64,000 bases of DNA from JAMLHH01 sp037189845 (GTDB lineage: Bacteria > Bacteroidota > Bacteroidia > Chitinophagales > JADIYW01), in the NCBI GenBank assembly GCA_037189845.1, contig JBBCIS010000003.1, positions 900,423 to 964,422 of the forward strand. The letters are read 5' to 3'. The notes beneath the pieces are model-generated. The model was not told where the DNA came from. It did not search any database and was given only the letters and a program-made list of their open reading frames with translations. Below are positions 43,386-53,475 of this stretch, piece by piece; the first letter of the stretch is position 1; the number at the start of each line of letters is the position of its first letter. A program made the position numbers and the translations under genes.

Positions 43386-43842
43386 TGGTTTCTTATATCT
43401 GTTGATATTTCTTTTTTTGACAACCGGTTGTCAGAAAAAGAATATTGAAAGTAATGAAAAAACGATAGGAAATATTATCCTAAATGCCCGCCTTGAAAGT
43501 GCTGATATCAATAATGGTATAGACTTTACATATAAAATTTCTACTAAAGACAGTATTTATATACTGGAATACGGGATCACAGAGCAGCAAAGATATCTGG
43601 ACAGGATATATTATTTCTCCTATCAGGTAGAAAACGATTTCTGGCTGGAATATGATGGCGGAGAACAAAAATGTATCGGTGCATTTTTTGAACGGAATTA
43701 CAGACTGACCAGTGACATTACCCTCCATCTCCACTTCGATTATCCCGAAAAAATATCAAAAGACAAAGAGATATTACTGGTATACCATGCAAAAGAATTT
43801 GGTTTCCCCCCGGTAAAAATGCGTTTCAACCTTAAAACATAA
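43375..43842 (+). CDS. Small lipoprotein of the RHS operon
   Basis: A 155-residue protein with a lipoprotein signal ('FLYLLIFLFLTTGC'), the lipobox Cys being residue 19. The acidic or Lys residues after the Cys ('CQKKNIESNEK') do not settle whether it stays at the inner or goes to the outer membrane. The mature part is a compact beta-rich domain ('LNARLESADINNGIDFTYKI', 'ILEYGITEQQRYLDRIYYFS'). No family recognised. It is four bases upstream of the 1671-aa gene. Confidence 0.65.
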   Translation: MRSSGFLYLLIFLFLTTGCQKKNIESNEKTIGNIILNARLESADINNGIDFTYKISTKDSIYILEYGITEQQRYLDRIYYFSYQVENDFWLEYDGGEQKCIGAFFERNYRLTSDITLHLHFDYPEKISKDKEILLVYHAKEFGFPPVKMRFNLKT

Positions 43843-43846
43843 ATCA

Positions 43847-46800
43847 ATGGCAAATAGATGGTTCAGACATAAGATTGCATGGATTTTATTAATAATGATG
43901 ACATTGGATATTTGTTATCCACCTCTGGCAATGGCACTGACATCAGGTCCTTCACAACCGGAGTTTCAAAAATTTACCCCGGCTTCTGCTACGGACATGG
44001 TCAATATTTTCTCAGGTGATATGGCATATAATATCCCATTATTTGAGCTTCCCGGTCCTAATGGAGGCTATCCTCTCAACTTATCTTATACCTCCGGGAT
44101 CACTATGGAGCAGGAAGCAAGCTGGGTGGGACTTGGATGGGATCTCAATGTCGGAGCGATGAACCGAAATATGCGCGGGGTACCGGATGAGTTTGATGGT
44201 TCCAAAGGCGACCATATCACAGTAAGAGAAGATATGAAGAGGAACTTTACAGTAGGTCTCTCTTACTCTCCGGATTTTGAGATTTTCAGCCGGGATATTG
44301 TGGACTTCGGATCAGTCTCGGTGTTTTATAATAGCTACAAAGGAATCGGGTATAGTATTGGTTTTGGGGTCAATATCAAAGCTTTTTCTATCGGGAACAT
44401 TGCACAGGGAGGATTAGGACTGGATGTAACAATGAACACCCAAGAGGGGGTAGATATCAGCCCGAGTATCTCACTTACATCTAAATCAGACTATATGAAT
44501 TTAGGAATGAACCTGGGAGCTTCATTTAATTCGATGCAAGGATATAAAGGATTGGGATATAGTATGCAGGCAAGTGTAACAGCAAAAAATGTGGCTGCCA
44601 TAAAGGAGAAAAGGGCATCAAAGAAAGATAATGGTAATGCGGTAAAGGACGGGCAAGCGAAGAACACAAAAACGAATGAAGGTCCGGCAATCCCTGATCC
44701 GAATATTGCATCAGTCTCAGGAGGATTTAACTTTGGTCATACCAATAGTCCTGTAGTTTCACCCAGTATTAATTCTGAAACACGTGGCTTTGCTACCAAC
44801 GTAAATGTGAAGCTGGGCGGTGAGATCGTAGGTGGACATCCTAACTTCGAAGCAGGCGGGTTTTATAGACAGGAAGTATTGCTAAATAAAAATAAGCCAA
44901 CACCATATCCTGTCTATGGATATAATCATTCGGATAAAGCCGGTAGAGACCCAAGAGCTTTAATGGATTTCAACAGGGAAGGAGATGGTGGTGTAAACAA
45001 ATACACAAAATCATTGGCCATCCCAAGCTACTCTTATGACACCTGGACTGTAATGGGGCAAGGAATCGGACAAATGGTAAGACCACATAAAGCGAATGCG
45101 GGTTTTGTAAGAGATCCTCAACGTACCAATAAAATCAGGAACCTGAATCTCGGGGTTGATGTAGGGGGCGGTAACTTACTGCATGGTGGAGGTTCCGGAG
45201 GTTTTTCTAATTCTACCTCCAGATCTGGAGCGTGGGGCATGCTTAGTGGTGAAGGAAGAAGCTTTACAAACTCATTTTCCCAAACCAATGAGAATTTCCA
45301 AAAGGATTACGAACCATACCACTATAGAGTACATGGTGAGCTGCGGGCTTATCCGGAAGCAGAGTTTCAAAAATATACAGCCGGATCCTCTCCCATGAGA
45401 TTAAAAAGAAACGGTTTGGTCAAAAGCGAGTTAATAACTTCCATATACGAAGATCTCTCCAGTACTTACGTGGATAAATCCGGAAGGCAGGTAAGTATTA
45501 AAAACGATAAAAATGATAGGGTACCGAGATCGAATTATGTGCTGGAAGTAAAAAACGAAATGATTAACAAAGAGTCGCCGATATTCAAAGAGTTTCTGAT
45601 AGAAAACTATACAGCGGTCGAGAATTTTAGTTCCAAAGAAAGTCTGGTCAGGAATACAAAAGCTCATCATATTGCCGGATTTGTTGCCTATAAAAATGAC
45701 GGGCTTAGATATGTCTATGCATTACCTGTGCAAAACAAAGTGAATATTGAAACCAGCTTCAGTGTCAAAGCCAGCCTGTCAGAAGCAAATCAGGGAGGAA
45801 ATGGATATACTCTTTACAGAAATGAAACATCAGTTGACGATCTGTATAAGAAGGGGGGAGTATTTAGCCCGCAAAGGCTCAACGAAACATCCACACCCGG
45901 TTATGCGCATTGTTTCCCGTTAACATCGGTGCTGGGCGTTGATTACGTGGATGTAAAAAACGACGGAATCACTGATGATGACCTGGGTTATTGGGTGAAA
46001 TTTGGTTACTATAAAGATGCAGATTATAAATGGAGGATGCCTTACTCCGGCTTTAACTATGCACCGGGCATGCTGTCAACTGCTGCGGATGATATGGGGA
46101 GCTATATATATGGGGAAAGGGAAAACTATTTTCTCCGGACAGCAGAAACCAAAACGCATATTGCAAGATTTCATTTGAAGAAAAGATTAGATAATCTGGA
46201 AGCTCCCGGTCAGGGAAGCTTTATCAGTAATCCGACTGTCTCCGGTTTGCATGGCGGGTATTGTATCGAAAAGATCGAATTATTCAGTAAAGCTGAATTG
46301 AAAGCAAATCCACTTCATCCGGTACCGATTAAAACTGTTTATTTTGAATATGACTATTCATTGTGTCCGGGAATAAAAAATAAAAAGAGTCCGGCAGGTA
46401 ATGGATATCTGAATGCCCCGGGTTCAGGAAAGCTGACCTTGAAAAAGGTAAAATTTCAATATCGTAATAACACGAGGGCTGTAAATAACTTCTATGAATT
46501 CGGATATTATCAGGGTGAAAATGAAGGTAACTATAATCCATATGCACAGGATATATGGGGTACCTATAAGCATCCTGACGGAGATCCTGAAAAAAACTTC
46601 CTGTTTCCGTATCTGGATCAAACCAACAGCAAAGCAAATCATGACAGAAATGCCGCAATGTGGAATCTGAATCAGATTCAGTTGCCTTCCGGTTCTATAA
46701 TAGATCTTGAGTACGAAATGGATGATTATGCTTATGTACAGAATAAGCCTGCAATGCAGCTATATAAAATTGATTCAAAGACGGAGCTGGACGAGGAAAA

Positions 46801-48862
46801 CAATACAAAAGTATATTTCGAGCTACCTGAAACATACATATCTACGAATACAGGAGCTGGAGTGAATGCTCAGGTTGCGGCTCAAAAATACATGAGTAGT
46901 TTTTTGGATAAAAGTGGGTATGTCTTTTTTAAAGCCAAAATTGATATTCATTCCAATAATTCATTTGAGTATGTATCTGGGTATGCTCAGGTGGACAAGT
47001 CTAACAGTAGCACGATACAGATAGATCCGGATAGCTATGATGCCGGCAAAGGCGGATATACCAAGGGCATACTGATTCTTAAAAAAGTGAAGGTCAAGGA
47101 TAAGGAGTTTAATGATCACCCATTCCGAGTGGCTGCCTGGAATTTTCTTCAGCTAAACAGGCCTGAAATAATTGGTGTGCAGTCAAAAATAGATCAGAAT
47201 TCAGATGCGGATCCATCGGAGGCAATGATAAAAGATATGCTGCTGAGTCTGATAACACCCTTTAAGGGAATGGCAGTATTTATCAATGGTTTCTATGGAA
47301 CGTGTAGAAAAAAAGATTATGGATCAGAGATGCATGCTGATGAATCCTATATCCGCCTGAATAGCCAAAATTCAAGAAACGAAATTATTGATATTGCAAA
47401 TAATGAAAGAAAAATACAGCATTTCAAATATGGTGGCGGACATAGAATCAGAAAGGTGGTTTTGAGAGAATCCGCGGCAACTCCTTTAGATGACGCTGTC
47501 GGTGTTGTCTATGACTATACGATTGATGAGGGAGGTATAATAACAAGCTCAGGAGTGGCCACATTTGAACCGAGCCTGGGCGGCGAGGAAAATGCATTGA
47601 AACAGCCTCTGGAATTTGAAGTAGATGTGAAAATAAGAGCTAATTATAAGCTATTTACTGAAATGCCATTCAATCAGGCATTGTATCCCAGCGCATCGGT
47701 TGGATATAGGAAAGTTATTGTGAGAAGTATTGCAACTGACAGAGTGCTGAGCAGAGATCTCAGCGCAGAAATACCCACTACAGGAGAATCTGTCTACCAG
47801 TTTTATACTGCAAAAGAATTCCCTGTGATCACTGATTTCACACAATTGGATGAGACTTCTACAAAGAAATCTGAAACTTTCTATACTCCGATGTATTCTT
47901 CTACCAAAGATTATTTCAGAGGAACCCAGGGATTCTCTATTGAATTAAATGATATGCACGGGAAACCGAAGAGCATAGAGGCATTTGCTATTTCCAAAGA
48001 AGGTAAAATAATAAGTGACGCAATTTCAGGAACCTATTACAATTACAAATCAAAGCGAAAAAGTAATGTGAATGGCTATGATGCCTGGCAATTGGTCAAT
48101 GAAGGATTAGACGTAATGGATGAAAGTGGCAGGCTGTATAACGATTACATTGTTGGTCTGGATTATGAAATTGTCAATGATGTCAGAGAAAGTGTTTCTA
48201 TGGGATATAGCGGCAACCTCAATGTCAATGTTGATGCATTTGTAATTTCTGTGGTTCCTCTCGTCATTTTAACGCTTCCTTTAGCAATTCCTAATTTCTC
48301 TGTTACTGAATCAGTCGTACAGACAGCAGTGACCAATAAGATAATATACCGCACCGGATTGGTAGATGAAACGATTCAGATGACAGATGGTGCCACAGTC
48401 TCTACGAAGACAAAGGTTCTGGATAAGCTGACTGGTCAGCCTATTGTACAAACGATAATCAATGAGTACGGAAATATATTGGAATCTTCCACTACGCCCG
48501 CATATTGGCATTATGAAGAGATGGGACCGGTCTATAAAAGAATAGGTATCAAAGATGAAGATATTCCTGCAACTGTTATCGCTGATGAGCTTAAACCCGG
48601 GAACTTTTTATTGAGAGTGGCGAGGGGTGGCAGAAGTTACAGAATAGGTGATGAAGTCAGCGTTAAATGTACTTTTTCCGGCTCACCATTCCATAGCAAA
48701 GGAACTATAGTCAATCAATCAGGTCGTCAAATGGAAATTGATGTCCGGGGGGTATCTGATGCTTTCGAAGGAATGTCTACCCGGTGTGATCTGTTTTTAT
48801 ATCGTCCTATTGATAGAAATCAGTTGGATGTGATGATCGGCAGTAAAACAATTCTTAAATAA
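43847..48862 (+). CDS. 1671-aa secreted protein with RHS-associated N-terminal domain
   Basis: A large exported protein with signal helix about residues 8-30 ('IAWILLIMMTLDICYPPLAM'). Residues 33-118 carry the motif seen in the front part of Bacteroidota YD/RHS proteins: 'EFQKFTPASATDMVNIFSGD', 'YNIPLFELPGPNGGYPLNLS', 'SGITMEQEASWVGLGWDLNV' and 'RNMRGVPDEFDG', the last recalling the SpvB/TcaC-like 'GLGW' strand pair. The rest is beta-rich with no classical YD repeats visible, and residues ~1430-1480 hold a hydrophobic stretch ('VISVVPLVILTLPLAIPNFS') that could be a membrane or core helix. No T9SS tail. It may be one layer of a split RHS-type shell (inference). Twelve bases separate it from the next gene. 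Confidence 0.75.
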   Translation: MANRWFRHKIAWILLIMMTLDICYPPLAMALTSGPSQPEFQKFTPASATDMVNIFSGDMAYNIPLFELPGPNGGYPLNLSYTSGITMEQEASWVGLGWDLNVGAMNRNMRGVPDEFDGSKGDHITVREDMKRNFTVGLSYSPDFEIFSRDIVDFGSVSVFYNSYKGIGYSIGFGVNIKAFSIGNIAQGGLGLDVTMNTQEGVDISPSISLTSKSDYMNLGMNLGASFNSMQGYKGLGYSMQASVTAKNVAAIKEKRASKKDNGNAVKDGQAKNTKTNEGPAIPDPNIASVSGGFNFGHTNSPVVSPSINSETRGFATNVNVKLGGEIVGGHPNFEAGGFYRQEVLLNKNKPTPYPVYGYNHSDKAGRDPRALMDFNREGDGGVNKYTKSLAIPSYSYDTWTVMGQGIGQMVRPHKANAGFVRDPQRTNKIRNLNLGVDVGGGNLLHGGGSGGFSNSTSRSGAWGMLSGEGRSFTNSFSQTNENFQKDYEPYHYRVHGELRAYPEAEFQKYTAGSSPMRLKRNGLVKSELITSIYEDLSSTYVDKSGRQVSIKNDKNDRVPRSNYVLEVKNEMINKESPIFKEFLIENYTAVENFSSKESLVRNTKAHHIAGFVAYKNDGLRYVYALPVQNKVNIETSFSVKASLSEANQGGNGYTLYRNETSVDDLYKKGGVFSPQRLNETSTPGYAHCFPLTSVLGVDYVDVKNDGITDDDLGYWVKFGYYKDADYKWRMPYSGFNYAPGMLSTAADDMGSYIYGERENYFLRTAETKTHIARFHLKKRLDNLEAPGQGSFISNPTVSGLHGGYCIEKIELFSKAELKANPLHPVPIKTVYFEYDYSLCPGIKNKKSPAGNGYLNAPGSGKLTLKKVKFQYRNNTRAVNNFYEFGYYQGENEGNYNPYAQDIWGTYKHPDGDPEKNFLFPYLDQTNSKANHDRNAAMWNLNQIQLPSGSIIDLEYEMDDYAYVQNKPAMQLYKIDSKTELDEENNTKVYFELPETYISTNTGAGVNAQVAAQKYMSSFLDKSGYVFFKAKIDIHSNNSFEYVSGYAQVDKSNSSTIQIDPDSYDAGKGGYTKGILILKKVKVKDKEFNDHPFRVAAWNFLQLNRPEIIGVQSKIDQNSDADPSEAMIKDMLLSLITPFKGMAVFINGFYGTCRKKDYGSEMHADESYIRLNSQNSRNEIIDIANNERKIQHFKYGGGHRIRKVVLRESAATPLDDAVGVVYDYTIDEGGIITSSGVATFEPSLGGEENALKQPLEFEVDVKIRANYKLFTEMPFNQALYPSASVGYRKVIVRSIATDRVLSRDLSAEIPTTGESVYQFYTAKEFPVITDFTQLDETSTKKSETFYTPMYSSTKDYFRGTQGFSIELNDMHGKPKSIEAFAISKEGKIISDAISGTYYNYKSKRKSNVNGYDAWQLVNEGLDVMDESGRLYNDYIVGLDYEIVNDVRESVSMGYSGNLNVNVDAFVISVVPLVILTLPLAIPNFSVTESVVQTAVTNKIIYRTGLVDETIQMTDGATVSTKTKVLDKLTGQPIVQTIINEYGNILESSTTPAYWHYEEMGPVYKRIGIKDEDIPATVIADELKPGNFLLRVARGGRSYRIGDEVSVKCTFSGSPFHSKGTIVNQSGRQMEIDVRGVSDAFEGMSTRCDLFLYRPIDRNQLDVMIGSKTILK

Positions 48863-48874
48863 TAATCTATTGAT

Positions 48875-51800
48875 ATGCGACCACTGTTAAAAATATTTCT
48901 TGTCAACATGATGCTGACTCTCAGTATTAGTAATGTTGCAGGACAAGAAGAGGAAGATCCCGTTGATTTTTTTTACAGGTATAGAATAGACCTGAATAAT
49001 GTGGAATACAGCGTCAACCTGAATAATATTCCTACGACTAATGATAATGATACGGTTCTTTTCTTCATGAATTTCAGTGTTACATATCTTGTTGAAAAAG
49101 CAGGCAGTGCAGATGAAGTAATCAGTACCTATTCACATTGCTATGCACTCAGAGATACATTTATCAATAATAGCACGATTGCAAACAGAATCACCAATGC
49201 TCTTGGACAAACACACAGTTATGCCAGTATAAATGAATTATTATATTCCAGGGATATCAACTACGCAGAGATAAAGCCCAATGAGGTGAAAGTTCAGGTG
49301 GTGATGCAGCCCAGGATAGTCCCTATACGCATGTCAGTACTAAATTCATGCAGTGATGGCACTTTTATCCTTCCTTCCGTGACAAACACAATAAGTCTTA
49401 AAGATCTGTATCCGGATTATGATATAAATGAGATAGAGTGCCCGGATTGTATCGGCAAGCTGGTGCCTGATTATTATAAGGATTGCTCAAAATTTGATTT
49501 TACCAATGATGCTCATGTTACCAGTACCTCAGGAGATCAAAGTTTTAAGCTAAATTATACTGTTAGATATGAATGTTTTATGCCCAATCTGGTAGTTTTT
49601 AATTTTTATGACAGAATAAAGAGGACTTATTCAAGATCAGTAAATAATAATATTCTGAACCCCTATAAGGAAATACCAGAGTTGGCCAATTTAGTACAAC
49701 AGCCTGATTATTGTAAAACTTTACCGGACTGCGGAAATTTATCGCCTGACGGATGCGAAGGCTGTAAAAATTATACAAACATAAACCTCAAAGGAGATAA
49801 CCCTTCGGTAAGAACAGTTTTAGACGTAGTAGGTAGTGATTATTTTACTTTTAAGCAGCTATCCAGCAAGGTCTTTACGATAGACAGTGATATTAACTCT
49901 ATAGTACGAGGATTAGACCCTAATGCAGTATTGAATTATGAAGAAACCCTATGGTACCAAAACAGAAGAAGCTGCAATAATATTGACCAATACAATGCCA
50001 TTGACCGAAGGAGTCCACCTAATTATTATGAAGAAGAGAACTATCTGGACGGGCTCACATTAGTGAAGTGGGAACTGCTGCAAAGAGTTGAGCAGTATTA
50101 CGGTGGTAGTGGCATTCCGGAGCCCCATCTAAACGAATTCGAGGTCGTATTTACCACTGAAAAAAGATCGGGCTATCTGAATGACAAAGGATTTGTTTAT
50201 TATCCTGCTCCATCTGCTATTGAAAAGGGATATTTTGATAACACCGGAATTGAAATGGCTATCTGTAATCAATATTATGATCAGGGAAGCAACTTCTATT
50301 CTGACAATAGTAATACTTTCTGGTCTACCTGTCCTCCTCTGAAGATGTACTATCAAAATATCCCGGATATAAATGATAAAGAGCCAGTCTTTACAAAATA
50401 TCAATATATGGTCAGAGAGACTTACAGAGATTTCCGAGTAGAGGACGGCCTTCAAAGGCCATTGGGTGCATCCGGAGTCCTGCTCTCCGGCGAGGTCTCT
50501 TACATGTCAGATATCATTACTGAATTCCATGTTTTCCCTGATATATCCTCAGTAGATGTTGAGATCACCTACCCCTGTAAAGATTTATCTGAAATAACAG
50601 TTGATCCGCCACAAAAGCTGGGAAAAATAGAAATTGAAAGCGTAACCGGAGGAAGACCATGGATGTCATCCTCCAATCGTCAGGGACATGCTTATGAATT
50701 ATATGGACTTGAGATGGGTTGTAGTGAACTGGAGTTTTATGAAACAAACTATCCGGGTATCATCAGAGCTCTGGGCTCTATATTTGATGCCTTCAAACAA
50801 AACAATGTGTTACATCTATTGCCTTTCAAAAAAATACCTAAGCAGGGAGGAAGTATTGAAGATTATAATAAGACAGGTGAATTTTCAGTACCATGTGGTA
50901 TTTATTGGATCAGGATTGTACCGAATAACAGAGTCCGGAATGTCTATTCAGGGATAAGTGGTGATTGGTTAGTATGGGGTACGTCCACCTATGATGTTAC
51001 ACCATGGGACAAGCCTGTCATTATGACAGCAAAAGATGTTGCTCCCGTCACCTTAACCTACCTTCCGTCAATTTGTAATGACGCACCTTACTTATTGCAG
51101 GCTGAAGCTCCCGGAGACTATGTGAGCAATATAGATTACTGGACATGGAATCCTCCCAAGCTGTTGGATGAAAATGGAGATCCAATTGACATAGAAGCAG
51201 AAGATGGAGATAAGAAAAAAATATTCCCGGGTCATCCTTACTGTGATCAGGCGGTCACAGGAGTTTATGAAAACGGGTGTATTTCTACAGCCAGCATAGA
51301 GGTTCCGGACTTTCAACCGCCACTATTGGATCCGGATCTGCTACAAAATGTGCTGCAGATCAGTGCGACAAAAATGCGGGCTACCTGGGTCAAAGATTTT
51401 GTAGATGAGCGGTTTGAGGATGCGGATGGCTACAGAGCGATGATAGAAAAAGATATGTACTCTGCCGGACAACTAGGGTCCTATAAGATAAGATCCGTAC
51501 ATGATTATCTCGATGAGCGTGTCCAGACAAATGATGAGGAAGATGTTCCTGTGCCTATTCTTAAAACCGATGGAGTGATCAATGATGTAGCATCTTTCAA
51601 CTGGACACACCCCAGATTTGAAATATCATTTCCCAAGTGGGTCAATAATGGAAGAATACTCAAATACAATACCTCCGGACAGGCCATTGAGGGTATTGAT
51701 CTGATGGATAATTTCGGAGCCACGATTTTTGGATTTGATGGCAGTATACCGGTCGGAGTAGCAGTAAATGCCAGAAACAGGGAAATCGGGTTTGAAGGAT

Positions 51801-52801
51801 TTGAGGAATATCCGGAGTCAGGAACCGTAACTCCGCTCAATAACATGCAGGGCAATCTGGATTTATATAACCTGCAGGAAGAGGTCACATTGGAAAAGTA
51901 CCACACCTATAATATACTGGCAGGCTCCGGAAGATACATATTGACAGATATTCCGGAAGGGAAATACTCAGAAGAGCAGCTTAAAAGAGTTATCATAGAA
52001 GTGGATGTCCCTGCTCAAATATCCGGTGAAGTCATTGATAAGAAGAGCAAGTCGGCAGTTTTCACGATGTCAGCCGGAATTATAAAAAAATTCTGTTATG
52101 ACTATGGATTGATGCTGGAATTGCCGGATAAAATTTATGACGCTGCTGACCGTTGTGAGTACTGGCAGGGCCAGATTCATATTATCGAAGAGATACATGT
52201 CGAAGAAGAAGAATACAGCAATATAAAAATAGTAAGAGATATCGCACATACAGGAAACAGAAGCCTGAAGATTGAGCCGTGCCCAGCCCCGGTCACTATG
52301 AAGCAGAATGTGCTGGAATTATCCGAAGGCAAGGAATACATCATCAGCGCCTGGATAAAAACAGCAGGATCAGAGCTTCTGACTCCCAACAGCCTCCATA
52401 AGCGGTTTAAAGAAAAAGATATGGGGATAGAGCTGAAATTTGATCTGGAAACTTCAACGATACATAAATTTTTTCTGCCCAACGGAGCTATTGTAGAAGG
52501 CTGGCAGAAGCTGGAGCATACTTTTACGTATCCTGAGGGAAGCAAAAACCTATCCTTTGTATTCAGAAATTCAGATGATTTTTATCTGGATGACATCAGG
52601 ATTTTTCCCAAAGAAGGAAATATACAGACCTACGTGTATGACCCGTCTACATACAGAGTGGAGGCGACGCTTGATCAGAACAATTTTGCCACAATTTATA
52701 AGTATGATGATGAGGGCAAGCTGTTTCAGGTAAAAAAAGAAACAGCTGAAGGCATTAAAACCCTGCAGGTAAATCAAAGTTATTTAGAACCCAAACCATA
52801 A
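48875..52801 (+). CDS. 1308-aa secreted protein with CBM-like module and YD-like C-terminus
   Basis: An exported protein with signal peptide about residues 1-23 ('LVNMMLTLSISNVAGQ'). The N-terminal half is Cys-containing beta-structure ('IECPDCIGKLVPDYYKDC', 'CKTLPDCGNLSPDGCEGC') of the kind seen in Bacteroidota RHS-type proteins. Residues ~1110-1250 look like a CBM4_9/jelly-roll domain ('IAHTGNRSLKIEPCP', 'ELSEGKEYIISAWIKTAG', 'EGWQKLEHTFTYPEG', 'FYLDDIRIFPKEG'). The tail 'YVYDPSTYRVEATLDQNN' plus 'YKYDDEGKLFQVKKETAEG' is the module that closes many such proteins. A catalytic function is not evident. Four bases separate it from the LolA-like gene. Confidence 0.75.
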   Translation: MRPLLKIFLVNMMLTLSISNVAGQEEEDPVDFFYRYRIDLNNVEYSVNLNNIPTTNDNDTVLFFMNFSVTYLVEKAGSADEVISTYSHCYALRDTFINNSTIANRITNALGQTHSYASINELLYSRDINYAEIKPNEVKVQVVMQPRIVPIRMSVLNSCSDGTFILPSVTNTISLKDLYPDYDINEIECPDCIGKLVPDYYKDCSKFDFTNDAHVTSTSGDQSFKLNYTVRYECFMPNLVVFNFYDRIKRTYSRSVNNNILNPYKEIPELANLVQQPDYCKTLPDCGNLSPDGCEGCKNYTNINLKGDNPSVRTVLDVVGSDYFTFKQLSSKVFTIDSDINSIVRGLDPNAVLNYEETLWYQNRRSCNNIDQYNAIDRRSPPNYYEEENYLDGLTLVKWELLQRVEQYYGGSGIPEPHLNEFEVVFTTEKRSGYLNDKGFVYYPAPSAIEKGYFDNTGIEMAICNQYYDQGSNFYSDNSNTFWSTCPPLKMYYQNIPDINDKEPVFTKYQYMVRETYRDFRVEDGLQRPLGASGVLLSGEVSYMSDIITEFHVFPDISSVDVEITYPCKDLSEITVDPPQKLGKIEIESVTGGRPWMSSSNRQGHAYELYGLEMGCSELEFYETNYPGIIRALGSIFDAFKQNNVLHLLPFKKIPKQGGSIEDYNKTGEFSVPCGIYWIRIVPNNRVRNVYSGISGDWLVWGTSTYDVTPWDKPVIMTAKDVAPVTLTYLPSICNDAPYLLQAEAPGDYVSNIDYWTWNPPKLLDENGDPIDIEAEDGDKKKIFPGHPYCDQAVTGVYENGCISTASIEVPDFQPPLLDPDLLQNVLQISATKMRATWVKDFVDERFEDADGYRAMIEKDMYSAGQLGSYKIRSVHDYLDERVQTNDEEDVPVPILKTDGVINDVASFNWTHPRFEISFPKWVNNGRILKYNTSGQAIEGIDLMDNFGATIFGFDGSIPVGVAVNARNREIGFEGFEEYPESGTVTPLNNMQGNLDLYNLQEEVTLEKYHTYNILAGSGRYILTDIPEGKYSEEQLKRVIIEVDVPAQISGEVIDKKSKSAVFTMSAGIIKKFCYDYGLMLELPDKIYDAADRCEYWQGQIHIIEEIHVEEEEYSNIKIVRDIAHTGNRSLKIEPCPAPVTMKQNVLELSEGKEYIISAWIKTAGSELLTPNSLHKRFKEKDMGIELKFDLETSTIHKFFLPNGAIVEGWQKLEHTFTYPEGSKNLSFVFRNSDDFYLDDIRIFPKEGNIQTYVYDPSTYRVEATLDQNNFATIYKYDDEGKLFQVKKETAEGIKTLQVNQSYLEPKP

Positions 52802-52804
52802 AGA

Positions 52805-53473
52805 ATGAAAAAGTTGCTGATGCTTTTAATATATACGCTGTTTGTAACGGGCTTATATGCAGATACGAATGAATCACTGCTGGATTCTCTGTTTGCAGCA
52901 TATAAGAATACGGATTCCTATACGATGGAATTTACCATCCATAACGGGGAAGTCAGCCATCCATACAGCGGTGACAGTGTTCATGTAACTCTTTCTCAAA
53001 AGGGAGATTCCATCTATTTCAATCAGGGAAGCTTTGAAGTGCTTCAGGACGGGCAATATCTGGTTTTTGTCAATCACATGTTCCGGACAATCAGCTATGC
53101 AAGGCTGGATTCGCTGGAAAATAATCCTGCCGCAAATTTGCCCAACGGACCTGTGGATGCTTTCAGTATGCTGATGAAAGATACAACTTCAGTCCAGATC
53201 ACTGAGATGTCGGGAGGTAAGAAAGTTACATTTCATTTGAACGTTGATGCTCCTAAAATATACTTCCATAAGATAGAAATCTATTTCGCTGCTAACGGAG
53301 CACTTTCAAAAGCAGTCTACTTCCAGAAGAAGAGCGATAAAACGATTACGTATCATTATAAAAGCTTCCTTACCGGAACTCAGGTGGATCAAAGCATATT
53401 TAACAGAGGAAGATACTTTACGGGCGGACAGGTTTCCCCCAACTATTCTACGTACACTTTAGAAAAAATGTAG
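52805..53473 (+). CDS. LolA-like periplasmic protein
   Basis: A 222-residue protein with a signal peptide ('LLMLLIYTLFVTGLYA'). The start of the mature chain ('LLDSLFAAYKNTDSYTMEFT') and strand series ('GDSIYFNQGSFEVLQDGQ', 'FVNHMFRTISYARL') follow the order of the half-barrel fold of LolA, the periplasmic carrier of outer-membrane lipoproteins. The similarity is weak by eye. It sits two bases before the giant RHS gene and three after the 1308-aa gene, so it is a dedicated member of the operon rather than the housekeeping LolA. Carrying the operon lipoprotein or chaperoning the large proteins are possible roles. Confidence 0.55.
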   Translation: MKKLLMLLIYTLFVTGLYADTNESLLDSLFAAYKNTDSYTMEFTIHNGEVSHPYSGDSVHVTLSQKGDSIYFNQGSFEVLQDGQYLVFVNHMFRTISYARLDSLENNPAANLPNGPVDAFSMLMKDTTSVQITEMSGGKKVTFHLNVDAPKIYFHKIEIYFAANGALSKAVYFQKKSDKTITYHYKSFLTGTQVDQSIFNRGRYFTGGQVSPNYSTYTLEKM

Positions 53474-53475
53474 TT

